Positions 1 to 5,700 of a stretch of 11,864 nt of DNA are shown here, piece by piece. The translations under genes were made by a program, and so were the position numbers. The notes beneath the pieces are model-generated. The model made no database searches. It was not told the origin of the DNA and saw only the letters and a program-made list of their open reading frames with translations. Position 1 is the stretch's first letter. Every line of letters starts with the position of its first letter. The stretch comes from Deltaproteobacteria bacterium (GTDB lineage Bacteria > Bdellovibrionota > O2-12-FULL-43-9 > JACQJE01), in assembly GCA_016205125.1 (NCBI GenBank), contig JACQJE010000142.1:1-11864 (forward strand), given 5' to 3'.

Positions 1-25
1 AAGTAAATATAAGTGGTTAGCTCTA

Positions 26-53
26 ATCCTAAGACTGGACGCACTTTTGTCAA
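26..53 (-). promoter_or_regulatory. Candidate sigma-70-type promoter reading out of the window's left edge
   Basis: On the minus strand, TTGACA (48-53) is a perfect -35 box. It is followed after 16 bases by TAGGAT (26-31), a 4-of-6 match to the -10 consensus. Transcription would start near base 19 and run leftwards off the window, so the gene it serves is not visible. The -35 box overlaps the stop codon of the antitoxin-like reading frame at 50-238. The match is good but untested, and chance is possible. Confidence 0.4.
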
Positions 54-238
54 CTCGCTTTCTTGAGAAGGCCTTTTAACATTTCTACTGTTTTTCTGAA
101 GACCAATTCCCCATGAAGATATTGATGCAGAATACTGCTAATGAACGTCTGATAGGGGATACCCATCCGATGAACATCTGTAAACGATTTTGATCTGATC
201 TGCAGTGGAATCTCTGCTTGAAGTGATAAGATAGTCAT
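50..238 (-). CDS. Small ribbon-helix-helix (CopG-like) antitoxin-like protein, possibly a remnant
   Basis: This is a 62-residue frame. Its middle, GIPYQTFISSILHQYLHGEL (residues 26-45), closely resembles the conserved C-terminal half of a common bacterial antitoxin family, whose members carry a GIPYQTLISSxLHKYxxGxL-type motif and bind DNA through a ribbon-helix-helix fold. In that family the motif follows a strand and first helix of the type IRxSxxDLxxIKxKAxxx. Here the corresponding stretch (about residues 10-25) is several residues shorter. No Shine-Dalgarno precedes the ATG, and an in-frame stop lies five codons upstream. No toxin gene adjoins it: the upstream neighbour is a divergent lipoprotein gene. 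It may be a decayed or orphan antitoxin, or a divergent working copy. The family resemblance is from recalled knowledge. I am fairly sure of the motif and unsure that the gene is functional. Confidence 0.5.
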   Translation of the reverse strand: MTILSLQAEIPLQIRSKSFTDVHRMGIPYQTFISSILHQYLHGELVFRKTVEMLKGLLKKAS

Positions 239-246
239 TGTATGGT
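218..246 (+). promoter_or_regulatory. Candidate promoter for the lipoprotein gene at 295
   Basis: TTGAAG (218-223) and TATGGT (241-246) lie 17 bases apart. Each matches the sigma-70 consensus at four of six positions. Transcription would start near 253, leaving a leader of about 40 bases before the start codon at 295 and its AAGGAG site. The boxes overlap the first codons of the divergent antitoxin-like frame, so both genes could share this control region. This is an inference from consensus matching only. Confidence 0.35.
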
Positions 247-280
247 ATCTCTACACCGTCCCTTATAAAAGTAGTCATGA

Positions 281-286
281 AAGGAG
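281..286 (+). promoter_or_regulatory. Shine-Dalgarno that fixes the start of the first lipoprotein
   Basis: AAGGAG lies 8 bases before the ATG at 295. Two earlier in-frame starts, TTG at 238 and ATG at 277, have no such site. Only the start at 295 puts a lipoprotein signal peptide at the N terminus. Confidence 0.7.
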
Positions 287-294
287 TTCTAAAG

Positions 295-801
295 ATGAAT
301 CAGCATTGGATGCTCACGTTCTTATTTGCTTTTTTTCTGGCTTCTGGGTGCGCACACATCAGCGCGCTGACAGCCTATGGCGAGATGGAAAGGATCATCT
401 CTCAAAGAACGTTCGAAGTCTCCATCCCTGTATCCACAGAAACCCTCTCTTGTAAGGAAACAGATTACGGAGACTTCTCTACCCTTCGATGGCCAGGCAT
501 TCGAGATGTTGCCAGTCTTAATGACAAGCATCATCATTTAAGCAGTGGAGGGTGGAAAGAAAAATGTAAATGGATCGACCCCATTCTGGAAGAGGCTGTC
601 AGACAGGGAGGAAGCATTCGGACCACTGCCAGTGTGACCTTAAAAGAGATGATCACCTCTTTTAAACAATCGAAATATCCATGTGTGCGCTATTTGATGG
701 AAAAAGTGGAGATACCGCTTGTGGGACATACCTATGCGAGCTATCAATACCTGACTTTGGAAATCCTGCCCGAGTCGCATTGTCCTGATCAGGAACGGTG
801 A
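295..801 (+). CDS. Predicted lipoprotein of unknown function (168 aa)
   Basis: The protein begins with a short polar N terminus, a hydrophobic stretch (residues 6-17) and a lipobox, LASGC, with the lipidated cysteine at residue 19. It is therefore expected to be exported, cleaved by signal peptidase II and anchored in an envelope membrane. The mature part has four more cysteines (53, 91, 130, 163), which could form disulfides in the periplasm, and a His-rich patch (HHH at 79-81). It ends with a short charged tail. I do not recognise a family. An AAGGAG site supports the start at 295. Pal, another lipoprotein, lies 185 bases downstream on the same strand. No clear terminator separates the two, so co-transcription is possible. 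The absence of a repeat or binding motif leaves the role open. Confidence 0.8.
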   Translation: MNQHWMLTFLFAFFLASGCAHISALTAYGEMERIISQRTFEVSIPVSTETLSCKETDYGDFSTLRWPGIRDVASLNDKHHHLSSGGWKEKCKWIDPILEEAVRQGGSIRTTASVTLKEMITSFKQSKYPCVRYLMEKVEIPLVGHTYASYQYLTLEILPESHCPDQER

Positions 802-986
802 TTTACGGCGATTTTCGGCTCTGACGCCGCACTTTCTCCCGCTGATCTGCTCTCTTCTTCTTCGTGTTGCAAGGCTATCTTTTGGGCGCCGGGCGTTCTT
901 GTCATGTTTTGATTGGGCTGAGCCGATAGATAGCTAGTGGCAGTTCATGTAGAAATCGCAAAAAATAATATAGGGAGGAAAAAGCG
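802..986 (+). other. Intergenic region between the unknown lipoprotein gene and pal
   Basis: These 185 bases hold no credible gene. A weak hairpin (CGGCG 806-810 with CGCCG 825-829) is not followed by a T-run, so it is a poor terminator. I could not find a convincing -35/-10 pair for pal. AGGGAGG (972-978), 8 bases before the ATG at 987, is a strong Shine-Dalgarno for pal. Confidence 0.5.
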
Positions 987-1493
987 ATGCGAATCATCTC
1001 TATTGTAATAGTGGGTTGTGCTGTCGTTCTTCTGGTCGGGTGTGCTTCTGTGACACCGCGGAATCCCGAGGGGAGACAGCCTGCGGCGCTGGGCACGGAG
1101 CCGATTGCGGCAAAAGCCACCAACGAGATTGGGATTCAGCCGGTGGTGACGCGCCCGGAAGATCTTGAGAGGGTCTATTTCCCGTTCAACAGCTTTGAGC
1201 TGACTGCGGAAACAAGGCGGATTTTAAAGCGGAACGCGGACTTTCTCAAATCTCGTCCTAACCTTGCAGTTGAAGTGGCTGGACACTGTGATGAAAGAGG
1301 AAGCAAGGCGTATAATCAAACCCTTGCAAGAAAACGAGCGGAGTCTGTGCGCAATTATCTGACGAGTCTCGGTGTTGCTGCCCAGAATCTCTCGATTGCC
1401 TATTATGGAGACAGGATGCCAGCGGACAAAGAGCAGAATGAGGGCGCCTGGGCTTGGAATCGCCGGGTCGAGTTCTCTATTCTCACGAGATAA
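987..1493 (+). CDS. pal: Peptidoglycan-associated lipoprotein Pal (OmpA-like domain)
   Basis: Pal is an outer-membrane lipoprotein that binds peptidoglycan and works with the Tol proteins to hold the outer membrane to the wall during division. The 168-residue length is typical. The signal peptide ends in LLVGC, with the lipidated cysteine at 19. A linker of about 40 residues follows, then an OmpA-type domain (about 61-168). It contains YFPFNS (64-69), the peptidoglycan-binding core GHCDERGSKAYN (99-110) with Asp102, the LARKRAESV helix with Arg117, and NRRVEF (158-163). The core aligns closely with GHADERG of Escherichia coli Pal. In Chlamydia, pal sits next to tolB. Here the upstream gene is an unrelated lipoprotein and the downstream gene is pepN, so the usual Tol partners are not adjacent. 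A strong Shine-Dalgarno (972-978) and a terminator (1514-1553) frame the gene. Confidence 0.95.
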   Translation: MRIISIVIVGCAVVLLVGCASVTPRNPEGRQPAALGTEPIAAKATNEIGIQPVVTRPEDLERVYFPFNSFELTAETRRILKRNADFLKSRPNLAVEVAGHCDERGSKAYNQTLARKRAESVRNYLTSLGVAAQNLSIAYYGDRMPADKEQNEGAWAWNRRVEFSILTR

Positions 1494-1513
1494 GCGCTCT
1501 TCTTTCCCATTGG

Positions 1514-1553
1514 AACACCCTCCGCTGATCTTCTCGGCGGAGGGTGTTTTTTT
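1514..1553 (+). terminator. Strong intrinsic terminator after pal
   Basis: AACACCCTCCGC (1514-1525) pairs perfectly with GCGGAGGGTGTT (1537-1548). The stem can extend inwards by three more pairs (one of them T-G) to a five-base loop at 1529-1533. A run of seven Ts (1547-1553) follows immediately. It starts 21 bases after the pal stop codon and isolates pal from pepN. Confidence 0.93.
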
Positions 1554-1576
1554 GTGGGTGAAACTGAAATCGCGGC

Positions 1577-1606
1577 TTGCCAAAATAAGTTCGCTTACCT
1601 TACAGT
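1577..1606 (+). promoter_or_regulatory. Candidate promoter for pepN
   Basis: TTGCCA (1577-1582, five of six matches to TTGACA) and TACAGT (1601-1606, four of six matches to TATAAT) are 18 bases apart. Because the pal terminator stops upstream transcription, pepN needs its own promoter, and this is the best pair in the gap. The start point would fall only about 10 bases before the ATG at 1623, giving a very short leader. This is an inference. Confidence 0.33.
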
Positions 1607-1622
1607 GACTTTTAGGATGCTG

Positions 1623-4271
1623 ATGTTATCAAAAGAACCAAAGCGTACCTATCTCAAAGAGTATCAACCTCCGGCTTATCTCATTCCGGAAGTAGAACTT
1701 CATTTCGAGCTTTTTGAGGAGTACAGCTCCGTCCAATCGAAGCTCCATATCGTGAAAAACCAAGCAGTTAAAGGAGAAGCCCCCCTGAAGCTGAATGGGG
1801 AGAAACTGACGCTTGTCAGTGTGAAATTAAATGGAAAGATGCTCTCAAAGGAGGGTTATCATCTCACCGATACCCATTTGACCCTTTTGACACCGCCAGC
1901 CGATTTTGTGTTGGAGATTGAGACGGAGATCAAGCCGCAGGAAAACAAGGAGCTTGAGGGGCTTTATAAGACGGGGGGTATTTTTTGCACGCAGAATGAG
2001 GCGGAAGGTTTTCGAAAGATCACCTATTTTCTCGACCGCCCCGATGTGATGAGCCGATATACGACAACGATCACGGCAGAGAGACTTCGTTATCCTGTCC
2101 TCCTTTCGAATGGAAATCGAGTTGATGCCGGGAATTATAATCAGAGCCGTCATTTTGTGACATGGGAAGATCCGTTTCCAAAGCCCTGTTATCTCTTCGC
2201 CTTGGTTGCAGGAGATCTCGCCTGTGTGAGGGATCAGTTTGTGACGCAATCGGGGCGGCCCATTGACCTCAGAATCTATGTCGAGCCTGGGAATGAAGGG
2301 AACTGCGCGCATGCAATGGCTTCTCTCAAGAAGGCGATGAAGTGGGATGAAGAGACGTATGGGCTGGAATGTGATCTCGATACCTACATGATTGCTGCGG
2401 TCAAAGATTTCAACTTTGGCGCGATGGAAAATAAAGGACTCAATATTTTCAACTCGCTTTGCGTGCTTGCGGATCCGAAGATTGCAACAGATGAGGACTA
2501 TGAGTGGATTGAGAGGATTGTAGGTCACGAATATTTTCACAATTGGACGGGGAATCGAGTGGCGTGCCGGGATTGGTTTCAGCTGACACTCAAAGAAGGT
2601 TTTACGATCTTTAGAGAGCAGGAATTCTCTGCCGATATGGCTTCCAGGCCGTTAAAGAGGATTCTCAATGTGAGGGGGCTTCGGGAGTCCCAGTTTCCAG
2701 AAGACTCGGGCCCGAATGCCCACCCGATTCGACCTGATTTTTACATTGAAATCAACAATTTCTATACCCCTACTGTTTACACGAAGGGGGCGGAAGTGAT
2801 CCGCATGGTGGAAACTCTCCTGGGGAAAGAGACCTTCAGGAAGGGGGTGAAGGTCTATTTTGATCTCTGCGATGGAAAAGGGGTGACGGCTGAGGATTTT
2901 ATTCGCGCAATGGAGATCGCTTCTGGCTGCGATCTTTCGCAGATGAAGCGTTGGTACAATCAGGCAGGCACGCCGATCTGCTCTGTGACGACGAATTATG
3001 ATGCGGAGCGAAAAAGCTTTGAAATAACTGTGGAGCAGAAGCCGCCTGCGGTGGCAAAAGGAGAGGCGGAACCCTTTTATTTTCCGCTCACTGTCGGTTT
3101 ACTCGACAGAGAGGGGATGGATATCCCCCTCGTCCTTGAAGGAGAGGAAGGGGGGGGCCGCGTATCGCGAACGAAAGTGTTGCCGATTTCTGATGAAAGG
3201 GAAACTTTTCGTTTTAAGAATGTCTCTAGCAGACCCGTTCCATCGTTACTCAGAAATTTTTCTGCCCCCGTGATTCTGGAATACGCTTATACCGAAGAAG
3301 ATCTGCAATTTCTTCTGGCCCACGACAGCAATCTCTTCAATCGATGGGAAGCGGGACAGCAGCTTGCTGTGATGACATTGGAAAGGTTGATTTCAGCTCA
3401 TCAGGAGGGGAACAGGCCGGAGGTTGCAGAGCCTTTTTTTAACACCCTCAGAAAACTCATTGGAAATCATGAACTCGATCTCGCCTTTAAAGGAGAAGCT
3501 CTGATCTTGCCCACTGAGAGAGTTTTGACCGAGCGAATGGCTCTCCCTGATTTTGACGCAGTATTTATGGCCCGCCATTTTCTGATGAAATCGATTGCGG
3601 GTGCCTTTGAGGAGTTGTTTCTCACGCTTTATAAAAGTCATCATGAAGGTGGACCCTATTCCAGCGACCCCCTTTCATCTGCGAAGAGGCGCCTGAAGAA
3701 TGTCATTCTCGGTTACCTGGTTTTGCTGGAAAAAAAGGAATATTTGAAATTGGCGCTCGATCAGTTTCGCTCTGCGGTAAATATGACGGATAAAATGGCT
3801 TCTCTTGAGCATCTTTCTCACACCATGACCGAGGAATGCAATTCAGCTCTCAATCTCTTCTATCAGGAATGGAGAGAGAATCCTCTTGTGATCGTCAAGT
3901 GGTTTGAAGTGCAGGCACGCTCAAAGCGGCCAGATACGCTCTTGAGAGTGAAGGATCTTGAGAAAAATCCCTCTTTCGATCGATTCAATCCGAATCACAT
4001 GAACGCCCTGTTCGATCTGTTTGCGGCGAATTTAGTCCGCTTTCACGATGCATCAGGCGAGGGGTATGAATTTATTGCGGAGAGAGTGATCGAAATCGAT
4101 CAGTTCAGTCCAAAGCAGGCGGGTAAACTTGCAAAGTTTTTTAGCAAGTATTCTAAAGTGGATCCAAACCGCAGAGGAAAAATGCGCTATCAGTTAGAGA
4201 AAATTCTGGCTCGCAATTCTGTTTCGCCGGATGTGTTTGAAATTGTCTCTAATATTTTGAAGCCCAACTAA
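1623..4271 (+). CDS. pepN: Aminopeptidase N (M1 family zinc metallopeptidase)
   Basis: PepN is a cytoplasmic enzyme that removes N-terminal residues from peptides in the last stage of protein turnover. The protein aligns with E. coli PepN (870 aa) along its whole length. Numbering from the ATG at 1623 (882 aa), the substrate-binding GAMEN motif is at 266-270. The zinc site HEYFH is at 302-306, with Glu303 as the catalytic base. The third zinc ligand, Glu325, comes 18 residues after the motif. The catalytic tyrosine is Tyr386 in NNFYTPTVYTKGAEV. A beta domain (about 440-540) and a helical C-terminal domain follow. The frame is open back to a GTG at 1554, but that abuts the T-run of the pal terminator. 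ATG 1623 has TAGG 6 bases upstream, and ATG 1617 is a close alternative. The two lipoprotein genes downstream begin 55 bases later without an intervening terminator. Confidence 0.97.
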   Translation: MLSKEPKRTYLKEYQPPAYLIPEVELHFELFEEYSSVQSKLHIVKNQAVKGEAPLKLNGEKLTLVSVKLNGKMLSKEGYHLTDTHLTLLTPPADFVLEIETEIKPQENKELEGLYKTGGIFCTQNEAEGFRKITYFLDRPDVMSRYTTTITAERLRYPVLLSNGNRVDAGNYNQSRHFVTWEDPFPKPCYLFALVAGDLACVRDQFVTQSGRPIDLRIYVEPGNEGNCAHAMASLKKAMKWDEETYGLECDLDTYMIAAVKDFNFGAMENKGLNIFNSLCVLADPKIATDEDYEWIERIVGHEYFHNWTGNRVACRDWFQLTLKEGFTIFREQEFSADMASRPLKRILNVRGLRESQFPEDSGPNAHPIRPDFYIEINNFYTPTVYTKGAEVIRMVETLLGKETFRKGVKVYFDLCDGKGVTAEDFIRAMEIASGCDLSQMKRWYNQAGTPICSVTTNYDAERKSFEITVEQKPPAVAKGEAEPFYFPLTVGLLDREGMDIPLVLEGEEGGGRVSRTKVLPISDERETFRFKNVSSRPVPSLLRNFSAPVILEYAYTEEDLQFLLAHDSNLFNRWEAGQQLAVMTLERLISAHQEGNRPEVAEPFFNTLRKLIGNHELDLAFKGEALILPTERVLTERMALPDFDAVFMARHFLMKSIAGAFEELFLTLYKSHHEGGPYSSDPLSSAKRRLKNVILGYLVLLEKKEYLKLALDQFRSAVNMTDKMASLEHLSHTMTEECNSALNLFYQEWRENPLVIVKWFEVQARSKRPDTLLRVKDLEKNPSFDRFNPNHMNALFDLFAANLVRFHDASGEGYEFIAERVIEIDQFSPKQAGKLAKFFSKYSKVDPNRRGKMRYQLEKILARNSVSPDVFEIVSNILKPN

Positions 4272-4326
4272 AGTATGTTAAAAGCAAAGTACAAGGAGTG
4301 ATGTCATCATCGACAGGGAGGTCATC

Positions 4327-5040
4327 ATGGGACGAATTGCTTCTCTCTTTCTTGTAGTCTTTGTTATCTCGCTTTTTGCCTGCGGCACTGAAAATACGTC
4401 AGAAGGTTTTGATGGGGCGTACAACCAGCCGCTCGATTATAGTAATGGGACATATTGCGTCATAGGCGAAGATCGGTCCTATCACGAAAGTGTGACTGTT
4501 CTCTCTGGTTCGCGTTCAGAGGGGGGGTATTGGGCTGAGGGGGGTGGCTGTATTCTGAGGCCCCTCAAAGAGGTTTGGGCTGTGGGACACAATCAGCCTC
4601 ATCTCGTCTGGGATCGGGTAGATGATTATTCTGTAACAGTCAAAGAGCCTCCGCAAAATGTGACGCACTTTTACGAGGTCTTATATAAGGTCAAAGAGTT
4701 CTTTATTACTGTCGATTGGACCATGTATTGGTTCCACAGTATTCAGCGGGGGACTTTTGAAGATCCGAAAGAAGTGTTGATCAACTTTCAAAAGGTTGCC
4801 GGGACGAGTTACATTCCTTACTGGAAGGGGAGTATTTTATTGAAAGAGATTGCGCCCGGGGTGACGCAGTTTTCCATCCGCTGGCTCATTGATGCCAGTG
4901 AGCAGACTGAAGCGAAAGCGGCTGAATCTGTTCGTACGATGTACGAGAAGTTCAGGACGGGAGGGCCGAACTGGGAGCCGCTTCGTCCTGCTGTGTCTGT
5001 AAGAAAAGCTTCACAAGGAGGAGAAGATGAAAGGTTGTAA
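4327..5040 (+). CDS. Predicted lipoprotein with a possible START/SRPBCC-like domain (237 aa)
   Basis: The signal peptide ends in LFAC, with the lipidated cysteine at residue 19, so the protein should be membrane-anchored outside the cytoplasm. A linker with a Gly-rich patch (67-75) leads into a segment (about 110-210) made of alternating hydrophobic strands and ending in a long helix (AAESVRTMYEKFR, 198-210). This order (strands, a WKGSILLKEI strand, a TQFSIRW strand, then a C-terminal helix) recalls START/SRPBCC lipid-binding folds, which form a deep hydrophobic pocket. That assignment is a guess from pattern, not a family match. The mature part has two further cysteines (44, 75), possibly a disulfide. 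AGGGAGG (4315-4321) supports the start. The last 14 bases overlap the next lipoprotein gene, whose Shine-Dalgarno lies inside this frame. This suggests translational coupling and a shared task in the envelope. Confidence 0.82.
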   Translation: MGRIASLFLVVFVISLFACGTENTSEGFDGAYNQPLDYSNGTYCVIGEDRSYHESVTVLSGSRSEGGYWAEGGGCILRPLKEVWAVGHNQPHLVWDRVDDYSVTVKEPPQNVTHFYEVLYKVKEFFITVDWTMYWFHSIQRGTFEDPKEVLINFQKVAGTSYIPYWKGSILLKEIAPGVTQFSIRWLIDASEQTEAKAAESVRTMYEKFRTGGPNWEPLRPAVSVRKASQGGEDERL

Positions 5041-5545
5041 ACTGTTGCTGGGAGTGGCATTGCTTTTGTTAATGGGGTGTAACGAATATAAGGTCCAGAT
5101 CTGCACAGAGGCCAATCGTGTTGATATCCCAGGCCTTGAGGGAGAACACACGGTGTATCTTCAGGATCCAGTATCCCTCATGATGCACGAGGAGATTTTT
5201 TCTGTGGAGCGTGCGGGTGTCGGTCTCTATTCTGCTGCCGGTGTGGTAGCGCTCTATACTTGCAAATTTGGAGAAAAGATTCTTGTGGAAGCGCAGAATC
5301 TCTTCTCCGGCCAGGATACCTATTCCTCTTATTTTCTCTCGCGGGGAGAGGATGGGATGGATCTTGTAGTGGCTGCATTTGACAGAGAGAAATTGAGCAG
5401 AGAAGGGGTGACTTTCACAGTAGAGCCGCGCACACTCTTTGGTCGGATGGACTACCATGTTCTTAATGTCGATAACCAAAATATAGCTCCTGAGGAAATA
5501 GCCCAATTTCTTCACCCGACTTCCATAGTCATCAAGGTCTATTGA
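5027..5545 (+). CDS. Predicted small lipoprotein of unknown function (172 aa)
   Basis: The N terminus is MKGCKLLLG followed by a leucine-rich core and the lipobox LMGC, with the lipidated cysteine at residue 18. AAGGAGG (5015-5021), 5 bases before the ATG, is a strong ribosome site. It sits inside the end of the preceding lipoprotein gene, which this gene overlaps by 14 bases in another frame. The mature part is rich in predicted beta strands (for example HTVYL, GLYSAAGVVALYTC, KILVEAQNLF, MDLVVAAF, STVIKVY-like terminal strand) and has cysteines at 26 and 79. I recognise no family. The last residues, SIVIKVY, look like an edge strand. The gene is probably the last in its transcript, because a likely terminator follows at 5574-5629. 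Its link to the preceding lipoprotein suggests the two act together. Confidence 0.8.
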   Translation: MKGCKLLLGVALLLLMGCNEYKVQICTEANRVDIPGLEGEHTVYLQDPVSLMMHEEIFSVERAGVGLYSAAGVVALYTCKFGEKILVEAQNLFSGQDTYSSYFLSRGEDGMDLVVAAFDREKLSREGVTFTVEPRTLFGRMDYHVLNVDNQNIAPEEIAQFLHPTSIVIKVY

Positions 5546-5573
5546 CAGACTTGCGGAACCTATCTGCTTTTCG

Positions 5574-5629
5574 ATCCGGGGATTGGCTGGTAAAGGCAAT
5601 ACGCTCGCAAGGCTGATCCCCGGATTTTT
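5574..5629 (+). terminator. Likely intrinsic terminator after the lipoprotein pair
   Basis: ATCCGGGGAT (5574-5583) pairs perfectly over ten bases with ATCCCCGGAT (5616-5625), and a TTTTT run (5625-5629) follows. The loop of 32 bases is long for an intrinsic terminator, which lowers certainty. The position, just after the 5545 stop and before a new transcription unit, fits. Confidence 0.65.
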
Positions 5630-5675
5630 GTGTGTGAGTGGCGTTTGAAAAATCCCACTGTTTGTGCGAAAAATG

Positions 5676-5692
5676 GCCTCAATGATTGAGGC
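5676..5692 (+). promoter_or_regulatory. Hairpin covering the ribosome site of the ABC-F gene
   Basis: GCCTCAA (5676-5682) and TTGAGGC (5686-5692) form a perfect seven-base stem with a three-base loop. The only Shine-Dalgarno-like sequence for the ATG at 5701 is GAGG (5688-5691), which lies in the 3' arm. When folded, the stem would hide it, so this could be a translational switch for the ABC-F/greA operon. The symmetry is seen directly. The regulatory role is inferred. Confidence 0.45.
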
Positions 5693-5700
5693 GATGATCG

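Noticed and set aside
783..794. Perfect twelve-base palindrome TCCTGATCAGGA just before the first lipoprotein's stop codon
   Set aside because: It lies inside coding sequence, has no loop or T-run, and there is no sign of a partner site elsewhere in the window. Chance is likely.
806..829. Hairpin CGGCG/CGCCG as a terminator after the first lipoprotein gene
   Set aside because: The stem has only five pairs, the loop has 14 bases and no T-run follows.
1554..1622. Longer pepN start at GTG 1554
   Set aside because: The codon directly abuts the T-run of the pal terminator, lacks a ribosome site, and the added 23 residues have no match in PepN.
4301..4357. Eighteen-codon leader peptide overlapping the 237-residue lipoprotein start
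   Set aside because: AAGGAG is only two bases from its ATG, too close for efficient initiation, and the peptide has no notable composition.
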